Counted from the stretch's first letter, positions 23,263-35,400 are shown. The stretch is DNA of 42,501 nucleotides from Apostichopus parvimensis (GCA_000934455.1 KN883716.1:34115-76615); one strand, 5' to 3'. Numbers and translations are program-made. The notes: generated by a model not told the origin, from the letters alone.

Positions 23263-26200
23263 ATGGATACGAACAAGTCCCTCGAAATATCGGAAGGAGG
23301 GCAAAGCGATGATAAACAAGTAAGTATTATCTATGTTGAGAGCCATGTGTTTAAGTGGTTAAGGCAGTGGACTTGTGATCTAGGGCTCGCAGGTTCAAGT
23401 CCTGGCCATATCATTACATTATGTCCTTGGACAAGGCACTTTTTCTACATTGCCTCTCTTCAGCCAGGTGTATAAATGTGGACCTGTGAGGTTAACTGTC
23501 AGTTGGGCGCTGTTTAGCTGTTGCCATGTGCAGGTATTGTCTGTCTCTATGCTTGACAGGTTATCGTTGACCATGCAGTGTAACATTGTTGTGCGCCTTG
23601 ATTATCGTTATCGGTGGATCTGTCTGCGCATTATAGATCCTAAATATTATGATCAAAGAGGTTGTATTGTGTAGTCTATTACAGTTCCAAATATAGTTGA
23701 AATATGCCATGTTGTTTTTATTATAACCTTTTAAACTGTCTAAGTCCTTCCTGCATTCCAAAGTAGGCCGATTTATCACTTTCCCTTACAAAAGAAATGA
23801 GAAAAAAGAAGAAGAGAGATCTGGCCTGTATGTTAATTTTTATTAGACTTCAATGATTGTTTGAGGAAACGAAATTCATGTAAGGATCCTGACTGAATCA
23901 TATAAATATAAATAATAATATCAGTTGTACTTAATTAAGAAATATTGTTCCTTAAATCAATGTTTCATGTTGATTTATCGTGGTGTTCCCCTTTCATGCA
24001 GATATTACAGCCCTTCAGCCTTACCGGTTATGTCGAAAAAGAATGGGCGGATCATTTACGCATTGGTTCTACATTCAACTGTTTTACAAGGCAGTCAGGA
24101 CCGCAATTGGCATTAAAAAATATACAAACAGAACGGATATCACATTCAGAAGCCAGCTGCAGGAAAGTCGAAAGTTTGGAAAGCATAATGAGTGCTTATG
24201 CGTTAAGTCCGTCGGCAGCATTCCGCTTTCTAAAGCTGCTCCCAATAAACTTAAGTTTTACAACGGATAATAACGCTTCATCAACGAAAGAGAGAATTTC
24301 AAACCACTTTCTTTACTCGCACATCATTCATAAGGTAATACATTTCTAGTTTCGTAAGAAACAGATACGATTAGATAATTTACTCCACCTCACATTCAAT
24401 CACATCGCCCAGATAGCATTATAAACAGTGCTTTAATGATATCTAAAAGATTATAATATAACGCTCCATCAAGCAGGACCGCGCAGGAGTTGAAATAGAA
24501 TGACAAGTTTGATAAAACTTAGTAGGTTCATTTTTACACATGCCATACTACCAGCCTTTAACTGAATTTCGTTTTGTAACTTGAATTCTGAACCTCAGTG
24601 TATTGTCACGATTACTCAGTAACGTGTTGTAGTTTCTTCTTTACGGATGTCAAATTGAACATAACATATCATCGTTACATGATTACCTGTAATTGAGATC
24701 TATGATTTTTTTTTATTTAAATGTCAAATACCAATCATGCACTCCTATCAGTTCTCGGGATATTACCGAACGAGTTCATTATCCAGTAAGCTAAGAATTA
24801 AATTCATATATTATTCCTTTTTATCTATGCCGCTTACTGTTAAAAATCACCCGATACTCATAGCTAGTACAGTAACTACTGTTCATGTTCCACGACCGTG
24901 CATCAGTAACTACTGCGCTGTGTTCGCAACACGGTAACATGTGTTACAGGTGGCACAGCAATTACTGCAAAGCTGTTACACGTTGAACTACGAGTCCGAA
25001 AGGTGAAAATGCGCGGCGGCTGGGTAACGAGGACTACTCCCTAGTTTTATACTGCATGCGAGATTCAGATGGTAGCCTATTTTTTTCTAATCGTATTAGT
25101 AAATACATTTGATTGAAAAATTCTTCACGGACAGGTGATAGTGTGCAAGTCTCAAATAGATACAAAACAGATACACAAAATGGGACCTAAGGTGGGGGAG
25201 GGGGAACCTAGATTAGCCTTATGAGTAGCTCCACGTCTAAATTAGGCCTTAATATATAGTAATAGTTTACCACGTCAAATACTCATAGACTCCTTGTCCA
25301 GTCGCGCAGTTATTTGTCTTACATGGGAACATGTAACAGCTTTGCAGTAATTGCTGTGCCACCTGTAACACATGTTACCGTGTTGCGAACACAGCGCAGT
25401 AGTTACTGATGCACGGTCGTGGAACATGAACATAGTTACTGTACTAGCTATGAGTATCGGGTGCATAGACTCCTTGTCCAGTCGCGCAGTTATTTGTCTT
25501 ACATGGGAACATGTAACAGCTTTGCAGTAATTACTGTGCCACCTGTAACACATGTTACCGTGTTACGAACACAGCGCAGTAGTTACTGATTCACGGTTGT
25601 GGAACATGAACAGTAGTTACTGTACTAGCTATGAGTATCGGGTGTAAAAATAGGGAATCGTAATGAAAATAACATATTTTACCACGGCTGGTATTAAGCA
25701 AGGCAGGCGATACATTTACGTTTGCAATAAGAAATAAAGTTGTTCAAGGCTAATGGATAAAAAGTACCTAGGCTACTTCCTAAACATATTAAGTTGAATA
25801 ATTAACTAGTCTAGTTTCTTTGAAATATGTTTTAAGGTGGAGGTACTTGCTGCGAACACTACTAGCTAATGGCGAGTTTGTGTTTAAGCAAAAATGCTTA
25901 GGTTGACTTTCACAGGCCTACAAAACAAATGTTGGTGTACTTTTATTCTACATATACTGGCTTTTCAGATAATGCCCTCCAAAGTATCTAACGGTTCGTA
26001 ATCAGGACCGCCGAACGAGATTGTTGTTTGGGAGTTGCCGATTGACCTTTGGGATATTTTGGTATGCATAAGGGTGCTAAGATGTAAAATGTTACTTAGC
26101 CTATTCTAAAGTTTGCTATAAATTTATGTTAACGAATGTTCCGATGTCTTACTTAAAATGACCAATTTTGTCTAGTCCTAAGATATCAGCTGCAAACGGT

Positions 26201-29200
26201 ACTAAACTCGTAAACTTATCTTTGAAGATATTTTACAATTTTGGGATTCATACTTTTACTAAAATCATTAAAAAAGAATAGCAGTTGCCTTTTAATTGTA
26301 ATTTACCAACTTTTGGTAAAATTGCCATACTTTTGCTTACGGAAGCGTAGAATGGACAACAAATTGACGACTCACACACATTGCAACTTTGTGTACACTT
26401 ATTGTTCCTCTCCCAAGAGCCATAAGCCTCTAAATTGCAGTAAAACTTTTCAGATATTTCAGTGAAGATAGTAGCAGTTTTCAATTAAGGAATATATTGT
26501 TCAATTACTATGTTAACAATTTGTAACAAAGTAACACAAACTCTTATTCTAAAGTGAAGAATCTGCAAAGTGACAAACTGAATATTCATCAAAAGCTATC
26601 ACTTGAGCAATACACAGCATGATATGCACAAAGGTTTGCAACCAAATTATTGTTTGCTTCGAAGTATCATCGTTAAAAGAAAGGGCAACTCCCCCACGAA
26701 TATCAGTCGATACACGGGTATGCTGTTTCCCATGTGTCTGGAAGAAAATTAATGTTTAGTTAATTAATCAACAGGAATACAGGAATATATACATACATAA
26801 ACATATTTATATAGCGCTTTTCCCAAAGGCTCGAAGCGCTTTACAGCAACAGTACAAATAGAAAAACCAGAATTAAAATAAGGAAAATAATAACTTCTAA
26901 GATGAGCCTTAAATGCATTTACCGATGGTTCAAAGCGCACATCAGAATGAAAGATTATGATAAAGACGTAGAGCAATAGCAGCAAAAGACCGATCACCGT
27001 ATATGGTACGAGTTCTGGGGGATTTGAACAAATGTTTACCCTCAGACCTCAGCTCGGTCTGGGTTCATGATGGTGGACAAAATCAAGGTTAGCAATACCA
27101 CCCTGCAAAGCTTTAAACAGTACCAGCATGATTTTAGACTGAACCCGGTAACTCACCGGAAGCCAATGTAGGTGTTTTAAATGAGGTGTGATATGTACAT
27201 GTTTTGGAGAACGAGACACCACCCGGGCAGTTGTGTTCAAAACATGTTATATTGGTTTAAAGTAGAATCAGGAAGACCGGCCAAGAGTGAGTTACATTTG
27301 TCAATCCTAGAAGTAATGAGTGCATGAGCAACAGTCTTTGCGGTCTCTTTGCAATGTTTTCCAAGGTATCTGAGAAACGTCAAAGCGGATGTACACACAT
27401 GTTTTAGATGAGGTACCATAGTTAGATAGATGCGTGTCAAAAATGACACCTAGATTACGGCGAACATAATCAGAGGCAGAACAAACAATTTTACCAATTA
27501 GAAGTTTCAAGTCTGAATACAACACTTAACTGCATATTCAGTATAGTTTTAGCAATGTTACCTGTTGCACATTGATCGCATATTTGTATGTGTCCTTTAG
27601 AACTTACAAGTAAAAACATGCAGACAATAGCGCATATACCAAATCTAAAAAGTTTTGTCGACTAAATGTCCAGAACTGACAATATCTTTAATAGATATGC
27701 ACTAGAGTAGGAAGTATTGTTCTTGCCGCAGTCATCTCTCAAACATCAATGTTTTCTTGTAAGATATCAACCAACCAACTGCTGATTTTAACTTTGAACG
27801 AGCAGAACATACATGAGAAAAGGTAATATATAGGGAACTCGTTGAAGCAGGTATGTGTGCCCTGCTAATGATCGTCAGTAAACTGGCTGACACTCTCTGG
27901 AGGATTAAAACTAACATGCGATGCACAGATGTACCTAGATGGGCCCATCATCGTGCCCTGCCATCATCATTCCCCTGTCACAATCCCGCCCTATATCACC
28001 ATATCACTATACCACTCCCTCATATCCGTTCCCATCATCATCCGTCCCCCATAATCATTACCCCCCCCCCTCGTCACCATCCGTCCTCTATCATCGTTAT
28101 CCGTCCCACACTCTATTTCCTTCCCTTCATCATCAATACCCTGTCATCATCCCTCCCCATCATCGTCCGCCACCCATCATTTTTATCTGACCCACATTAT
28201 AGTTCCTTCCCTTCATCCTCCATTCCTCGTCATCATCCCTCCCCACCATAATCTGGTCCCCATTATCATTATCCGTCCCAAATTTATTGAAAAATAATTG
28301 TTTTAAACATGAATAGGTCAATTCAAGCATCCTTTCTAACATACCAAATATCGACATAATCTAGGGTGCGTAAATAGTGAATTTGTGCTGAAAAGTTTTC
28401 ACTTTCGTGTTCAATTTCCGGCTACGGTAGACATGTGTAACATGATTGCCACAGTTACACGTACTCAACTGCAGACGACAATATCTTGACCTTTACTAAG
28501 TTGTAGAACTGGTGAAAGTAACCTGCCTTGCCCATAAAATGCTGAAGAGTTGAGCCACATCTAGAAAATGTTTCGAAACTGGTCCTAGGCATTTGTATGT
28601 CAAACGACGCTACCATTGCGTGGTACTTTGTTCCCCTTAATAATAGTCTAACATTAGGCCTGTACTGTTGTGAAGTAGCAACCATGTGTCTAGGTGACTG
28701 AATGTCCGAACGGACTAATGAATTAGCCATCTTTTGGTTTGTTCTAAGTTTTTAACGATTTCAAGACAGTTGTCCGTTGACACAGCCAAAACAAATTATT
28801 TTGCCATACGTTTGAGGTTGACCCATTTTTTTTCGCAGATTGACTAAACCCATAATGTAAGGACTGTCATAACTTAACTTTACACATGATTTACTTTATA
28901 CCAAAAGGAAAAACGATACTTGCACCCGATTCATGATACTAGAAACGCCACGGAATCATGCACTCATTACGTGGACAGTGTTGTTTATGGGGGATATATG
29001 TTCGTTCATCTCACAAGCAAAAAAGACATTGATAAAACTGAGTAAGTATCCATATTTGTATACTGACATACTTCCATACTGAACTGTACGATGCTTAATA
29101 GTAACTTAGAATAAGTATGTATATATATACATTTAGGTCTATCTTGTGTATTACTGACAACTGCTATACTGGCAGTTGCTCATGACATTTAAATATTTTC

Positions 29201-32200
29201 ATAATCTGCTCAATGCATTTGCAATGTATTTCCTTTATGAAAAGAATAGGTAAATGAACAAAGACAACAAACACGTAATGATCAAAAGATGAAACCTGGC
29301 TCATTAGTATAGGTCGTGTATTACAAGAAGTGTGGTTTTAGGCATAAATGAGTAAATGAGATAGAAGTCACTAAACCCATATTTTTATTTTATTTTTCAA
29401 TTACTTCAGAGCGGAAAATGTTATTAAAAGTGGCATTTCTTTCATGGATCGACAAGCAGGATTAGGTGCATCAACAAAAAAACATTCGGACTCAACTGAA
29501 AGTGTGCGAAGCCATCACATTATTTCCTCGATACCCTTAAACGTCTTCTCAAAGGAAGAAGATATTGTTGAGAGGTTTGTTTCCAAATACAACACGGATG
29601 CATCCGATTTGACTCCTATCGCGGTAAGATTTCGTAACTTTGATGACTATTTTGACCACATAACGTTACCACGCCATTTGACTACGTTCTAGGGAATATA
29701 TTCTATATGATGGCCTTCAATTCCAATACATAATCCAATGCATATACCCGTCTTTGATGAAGTTTTCGAGGGAAAAAAAATAAAATCAATGAAAATGAAA
29801 TAATTTTGTCATTTTTAAAAATATTTTTAGTTCGGTAATAAACGTTTCATATCACTGAAAAGATGGCCATTTGTTAATCCACACCCATAAGTGTGCTATA
29901 AACACGAATATTTTATTTTATTCTTGTAGTTATCTAACTTAATTACTATTATTTTAATAACCATTACAGTGTTTTCGTTCTCCCTGTTTTCGGACTTTAG
30001 TTTCATTTCCTCCCTTTACCCGGAGCGAAGCTAGAAAAATATTTCAAATTTAGGAAAAGTAAATTTGAACGGTTATCACGTGATGTAGATGGGGTGAAGC
30101 AGAAAATGGAATTATTCACTAGTTCAGCAGTTCCTGATTCGGAAACCAAACAAATGTTACAGTCGCAACTCGGTAGCATCCAGGATTTAAGCGCTGCATT
30201 AACAGAATTAGAAAATAATTTTCACGTCAAGGAGGACTTTGTGGGAATTAATCCAGAGAAAGCTGTGGAAGATTACAATTTACTACTCAAACAATTCAGG
30301 AAAGACTTAAAATATAACGTTGGGAAAGACGTGGGGGAACTATCAACATTCCACCAATATTTTGAAAACTCCTGGCGAGTGAGTAATGATTGTTATTCAT
30401 CCATCAATCCGTCCATCCGTCCATCCGTCCACCCAGCCACCCAGCCACCCAGTTACCCAGCCATTTATCAATTCATCCATCCAGCCATCAGCAATCTAGC
30501 AATCCATCATTCCATCTATCCATCCATCTATCCAGCCATCCAGTCATCCAGCCATCCAGCCATACGGCCATCCAGCCATTCATCCTTCCATCCATCCATC
30601 CATCCATTCAGCCATCCATCCATCAATCAACCTATCTATCCAGCCATCCAGCCATCCATCCAACCATCCATCCATCCATCCATATCAATCTATCTATCTA
30701 TCCACCCAGCCAACCATCCATCCTGACAGCCATGTATCCATCCATCCATCCATCCCTCCCGCCATCCAGACGGCCATCCATCCATCAATCCATCCATCCA
30801 TCGTCCTATTAGTAGCTTAATTTTACCTATCATTCATTGCAGGGTTTTTCAGAAGCAAAGGATGCTATTGGAAGACTCATCATGAAGCATGACACAGTTA
30901 CGGGTAAAGATAAAGATAAAGTTATTCTACTAATTGGCAAAGTTGGCCAAGGGAAATCGTCAGTTGGTAATTACCTAAGTGGTCAAAGTGTTTTTAGCAA
31001 TTCTTCTAGTGGAGAAACACAGAAAATAAAATCTGTCCCAGTCATGAGTGAAAAGAACGAAACTCTGACTGTGTATGATACGCCAGGTTTCCTCGATGCA
31101 ATCCATCACAGCAAAGTAGCTACATCAGAAATAAAGAGCGAGTGGTCAACTGGTGTCCATGCATTTGTCTGGGTTTTGAGAAGCGATTTACCTGACGACG
31201 TAGAAAGGATGCTAGCAAAATTAAAGGTAGGCCTACGACCTTCTTATGAAATTTTAGCTTTTGAAATGCAGTCGTTTGATATATATTGCACTGTTTTATA
31301 CCAGCATGATATTCCACCCGCCTAAAAATGATAACATATTAATGCATTTTATCCAAGTTAACAATTTAGGTGAGAAATGGCTTTCCTTCCAACACCAACA
31401 ACTAGGTAACTGAGGGGCGGGGGAGGGGAAGGGGGATCCTTAGACATGTAATATATATGGAGATGAAATATTGTTATCAGTTGAGGGGTGCAGCCTACAA
31501 GTGCAGCATTAGTTGACCTAGCAATAGTTATGGCTATGGCATTGCTATGGAATTTTAAGAACTGATAAACAATGTATACAAATTTGTAAATTCTTGAATA
31601 TCGAACTAAAAATGCCGAATGTTCAAAGAAGATGTGAAGATTTCGAGAGGAAAATACAACTGTATATAACATGATTGAAATTTTGACATTAAACATTTAA
31701 AATTTAGGGTAAAATAAAAATCGCCAATATGGTTGTAGAAATTTGGGGAATAAGTCAACATTTTCAAAGCTAGCATTTGCAATATTTTTGATCTCACTAA
31801 GAACTTAGAAAATTGTTAACAAGATAAAGAAAATATTGTTCCTATAATAACATATAATTTTTGTTTCTAAACTTGGTCACGTCATCCTGTGTTCGCCCTC
31901 AATCCTGTATGAACTGATTCACATTAGATTATGAAAGTATCACACACTATTTTGTATGTCCCTTTGAAATTCAATGCACAGTGGTTGACACCCACTCCGT
32001 TTTATTTGCCACTGCACTCTAAATCAAGTCATTTCAAATAGAACATATAGATCTAAAAGTATTAGATCTAAAATATTTGATCAGTGTTGATGCGTATACG
32101 AATAAATAATTTAGTTCGTATAACAAACATAACGATCGTCTTACAGCAACGGCTCTTCGAAGGGATCACCGAACACATGATTATTGCTTTTACTTTCTGC

Positions 32201-32431
32201 GAGGATCCTAGTTTCACAATCCAAGGCCTGTTGGAGGAAAATCCAAAATTCAATGAACTCAGCAGTAAAGTTGGTCATAGAGTGATTGGCATCCGTTCCA
32301 AGAATCCCTCAGATGTACATAATTTCGAAAGGCAAGAAACCCTGAAAGCACTTCTCAATTTGGTTAATATTATAGACAAGGAGAAAGGAAAGTACATACC
32401 CCCAAGTGGACCGTCTTGTGTAGTGATGTAA
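23263..32431 (+). CDS. SNTX/MACPF-like + AIG1 (GIMAP-type) GTPase fusion with CaaX end
   Basis: The seven coding exons are 23263-23319, 24002-24334, 28908-29041, 29410-29623, 30001-30378, 30843-31226 and 32147-32431. Each intron is GT..AG and all phases agree (0,0,2,0,0,0), giving 594 codons. The start ATG has a good context (GAAATGG) and an upstream in-frame stop. Residues 20-246 resemble the N-terminal module of stonustoxin-like proteins (MACPF/CDC-fold relatives), best seen in [14 protein letters not shown] at 149-162; residues 247-372 are mostly charged, helix-forming sequence. The AIG1 GTPase occupies about 395-585: P-loop [12 protein letters not shown] (404-415), DTPGF (451-455), [15 protein letters not shown], and FTFCEDP (515-521) in the G4 region. 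The last four residues, CVVM, form a CaaX box, predicting farnesylation and membrane anchoring. GIMAP-type proteins are membrane-associated GTPases linked to immunity; the module order suggests a G domain controlling a membrane-acting or scaffold module (inference). The weakest splice site is the acceptor at 28907, which lacks a pyrimidine tract. The AIG1 half is secure; the N-terminal assignment is tentative. Confidence 0.78.
23342..23640 (+). mobile_element. tRNA-derived SINE
   Basis: The head (23342-23408) is tRNA-like, with an A-box-like TTTAAGTGGTTAAGGC and B box GGTTCAAGTCC (23392-23402); the ends GCCA and TGGC can pair. The body continues with CCTTGGACAAGGCACTTT, CATTGCCTC and CAGGTGTATAAATG, a stretch recurring in SINEs of marine invertebrates. 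It lies in intron 1 of the fusion GTPase gene, in the sense orientation. Confidence 0.75.
24848..24982 (+). repeat. Fold-back repeat family, inverted copy A
   Basis: It starts CACCCGATACTCATAGCTAG and continues TACAGTAACTACTGTTCATG; about 135 bp are collinear with the reverse complement of the units at 25284-25644. With them it forms a large inverted repeat with a spacer of about 300 bp inside the 4.6-kb intron 24335-28907. Confidence 0.8.
25277..25644 (-). repeat. Fold-back repeat family, tandem dimer of about 180-bp units
   Basis: Units 25284-25463 and 25464-25644 are near-identical (a handful of substitutions and a 1-base indel). Each starts CATAGACTCCTTGTCCAGTC and ends CTGTACTAGCTATGAGTATC plus GGGTG. 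ATACTCATAG just before the first unit mirrors TATGAGTAT at the far end, so the units sit between short terminal inverted repeats. No coding capacity; a MITE-like or fold-back nature is inferred. Confidence 0.85.
26790..27540 (-). mobile_element. L2/CR1-clade LINE 3' fragment
   Basis: Read on the minus strand: a piece like [13 protein letters not shown], then [60 protein letters not shown] and [32 protein letters not shown], and a 3' UTR resembling the common tail 'AAAGCGCTTCGAGCC..GGGAAAAGCGCTATATAAAT' (26800-26845). It is frameshifted and 5'-truncated, as LINE insertions usually are. It sits antisense in the large intron of the fusion GTPase gene. Confidence 0.88.
27947..28275 (+). repeat. 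C-rich CATCATC/CCGTCCC minisatellite
   Basis: Imperfect repeats of CATCATCC, CCGTCCCCCATCATC and TTATCCGTCCC, on one pyrimidine-rich strand over about 330 bp. It produces spurious Pro/Ser/His-rich open frames. Confidence 0.85.
30388..30810 (+). repeat. ATCC tetranucleotide microsatellite in intron
   Basis: About 420 bp of ATCC/CAGCC/ATCA units immediately after the donor CGA|GTGAGT at 30378 and ending about 30 bp before the acceptor at 30842. It fills nearly the entire intron preceding the GTPase exon. Long His/Pro/Ser frames here are not genes. Confidence 0.95.
31414..31435 (+). other. G-quadruplex-prone run in intron
   Basis: GGGGCGGGGGAGGGGAAGGG plus GG gives four runs of at least four G with loops of 1-2 bases. 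It lies in the intron between the two GTPase exons (31227-32146), on the sense strand. Confidence 0.6.
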
Positions 32432-32458
32432 TGTCGAATCATTCTAGAGCACTTCATC

Positions 32459-32575
32459 TCCGTTCCAAGAATCCCTTTAGATGTACATGCTTACGAAAGG
32501 CAAGAAACCATGAAAGCACTTCTCAATTTGGTGAATATTATAGACAACAAGAGAGGAAAGTACATACCCTCAAGT
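32459..32575 (+). pseudogene. Partial duplicate of the GTPase terminal exon
   Basis: About 117 bp repeat positions 32293-32407 of the last exon with roughly a dozen differences. The copied frame would read [16 protein letters not shown] and end in KYIPSS followed by TAA at about 32576, so it lacks the SGPSCVVM end and the CaaX box. It begins only 28 bases beyond the real stop, so it lies in the 3' UTR unless used by alternative splicing. Confidence 0.8.
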
Positions 32576-32801
32576 TAATTGATAGCTGCTATCTTTCTGA
32601 CGTGTGTACTTTTCCAATTTGAGTTTCTTATTCGTGAACTGTTGGACTGTATAGAATTTTTTCTCGGATATACAGGATATACAAATCGATTCATTGTGAG
32701 GAATTAAAAAACTTTCAATTCAGATACTATCTGTAATGAAATCATGGAGAGTTACATTAATACTAACTTTATATAATACAATTATTTTAGCTAATGTTGT
32801 C

Positions 32802-32807
32802 AATAAA
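32802..32807 (+). promoter_or_regulatory. Polyadenylation signal AATAAA
   Basis: Clear AATAAA within TTGTCAATAAACAATC, about 370 bases after the fusion gene's stop codon. Confidence 0.35.
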
Positions 32808-32829
32808 CAATCATTTATATATTTGTTTC

Positions 32830-34552
32830 TAGTTTCACATTGTACCCACTTTATTCTACATCATATTCCATCTTGATTTCCGACAAAGATTACATTTAAA
32901 GTTTTAGATTATTCTGGATTTCATCTCTTAATCGAAATACATCAAACCTTAGCTATCAAGTTAATGTGGACGCTGTGATGAATAATATATGCTTCTAATT
33001 TAATAAAGGGGGAAGATATTACTTATATCTCGCTGTATAAATTGTATGCTTAATTTCATACTTAATTAATGTCGTGTTTTCAAATATATATTAAATGAAT
33101 CCACCTCTTCAATTCAGACAATAATATAAGAAATGTAATTTATTGGTATCCAAACCATGACAATGTCAACATTGTTTAAGTACATAATTAATGCCTACCA
33201 TTTCAATGGAATGAATGTGATTAATATGAATAAGACACAAGTTATGGAAATTTAGTTTCTGAGGTATCCAATTTCACAATAATATAGACAATTAACAAAC
33301 GCCATGTTCAACTTAAAAGTGTTTAACCTTATAAGATCACAAATGTTAAGGCTAGACAATGTGTTCCCTATGTCCGATCTATCACGTACACTGTCGAACG
33401 AAAGACAACTGTACACAAAATATTATCGCTATTCATATCAACGTATGGCACAACTCCGAACCATTGTGTCTTTTACTTCTTTTCATAATACTAACTACGT
33501 GTATTAGCATAACAATTCAGAAGAATGACGGTGTAATTATAATAATTAAATTATTTGTAACAAAGTAAACCGAAGAGCGGATTATTTTATTGTTGAGATA
33601 CACAAATACAAGAACGGAAATGTTTTCCGATTGTTTGCAGGATGAATTGTTCACATTGGACACTATTTGAGAAAGAGAAGGAAGCTATCTAGCACTAGAT
33701 TCATCCAACTGCCGGGTATTACGAATTATGCTGTTCAACCGGCATCTAGCTGGACGAATGATTACGATAGCGCAATTCCCCAGTAGATTTATACATTTCA
33801 GTACTGCTATGATGTTGTTAATCAATTTATACCTTCCAATATAAGCTGGTGGAATAGACAATCTGTTTTTTGCACTCATGCTAGTATGAGGCTCATACAT
33901 CCAATTGGTAACATTACACCAAATTACATATATCTGTATATATTTTGCATTCTTCTTCTTCTTTTCAAGTTTGAAAGTAATCGGCAAACCAATTTAGTTT
34001 TTGAAAGACATTTGCACTGATATTACACATGTAGACGTTGACCTCATGACTTCATTAACAATGGTAACCACATATTCTGATAATATTGTGCATTATCCAT
34101 TTAACCTTTGCATGTTTTCATTGCAATGCTTTCCGTTGGAGGTATGGCAGGATATATTCTTGTCGTTAAATTTGACCCGTGCCCGGTAACATTGTACCTG
34201 TCATTATATCACAAGTTCATATCATGAGGTAGTGTCAGAAGGAATTTAACGGAAATCGACAAAATCGTTTAGAAAGGGTTTATTCCACATTTGAACTTTA
34301 ACAGATATTGATTTCAATATATGTGTATCCTTTATTTTCATGACGTTTACAATTCATTGTTTTCTTAATATTGATATAAGTATATTAATAACCATAAAAA
34401 GAGTCTTTTGTAATTAAATGGCGTCACTCCAGCAAACTCAAAAATCCGTGGCCCTTTACGAGTGTCTCCTAATTGCTTTCTTATCTGGGTATTGACCATA
34501 GACAATTGTAAATATGTAATCAATATAATAACAAATTTATCCGATAAAAGAT
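32830..34552. other. Gene-free stretch
   Basis: AT-rich sequence with only short chance frames, on both strands. Confidence 0.4.
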
Positions 34553-34904
34553 ATTCTGAATTTAACGTGTAAGGGTTGATCAAGATAGCGTGTTTCTTTT
34601 AACAGGCCTACCGAATACTATATCAAAATGAGTTTATAATGAATATAACTAAGATTATAAAACACAATGACAGGTGTTCGTTTTCCCAAAGCGGCAAAAA
34701 ATAACCACCGGATCCTTTGTATAGTTCTATATTTAAGAAATTATATTGTGAATTTAGCGTGCAAGGGTTGATCAAGATAGCGTCTTTTACCAGGCCCACT
34801 GAATACCATTCAAAATGAGTATATTATTAATATAACTAAGGTTATGACACACCATTCCCCAAAGCGGAAAGATTACACACCTGATTATGTATAGTTCTAC
34901 TTTA
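34553..34904 (+). repeat. Diverged tandem duplication, unit about 160-190 bp
   Basis: Copies 34553-34736 and 34745-34904 share GAATTTANCGTG, AAGGGTTGATCAAGATAGCG, AACTAAG, CCAAAGCGG and TATAGTTCTA in order, with indels. They are old and non-coding. Confidence 0.8.
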
Positions 34905-35400
34905 AATGTCTCGCCTTTTAGTTTTAGCCACTTCTATTAACAAATAACTAATTTAATTTAAAAGCGCTCTTCACAAGTGATGATTATATCATATTACGAC
35001 GAACACTATACGATTTGTCTACCGATTCTAGGAATGTCACATTTTCATTGTAGTGTATCGCCCTCTATTTGGGTAATGCTAGCACTGATTGTGGTATTAC
35101 TTTTTTAACTTTTGACGATCAATGGCGATTTCCTTCCAGTCTGATATCAACTTATAATTATCTGCATCATCACCAATGTTTAACTCAACAGACGCTAAAC
35201 ATAAATCTTATACAAAATGGTGTGGGCCCCTGAATGTTTTAGAGGATTCTTGGTATTTATATTGCTCAGTTCCATGTCTGTGTACAAATGACGTACAGTT
35301 ATAAGGTGGTTTCAATATAGAATACTTCACAGGATCATCCCTTCTAATAAATATCTTAACTACTAATAAATATCTTAATATTATAAATGTCATAGTCTAT

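Noticed and set aside
25275-25553. 92-codon minus-strand frame with an internal protein repeat
   Set aside because: The repeat is the tandem fold-back unit; no evidence of coding.
27853-28251. 132-codon Pro/Ser/His frame
   Set aside because: Product of the C-rich minisatellite; no Met-initiated gene structure.
28455-28730. 91-codon minus-strand frame
   Set aside because: It lies antisense in the large intron with no recognised domain or splice support.
30390-30812. 140-codon His/Pro/Ser-rich frame
   Set aside because: It is a translation of the ATCC microsatellite inside an intron.
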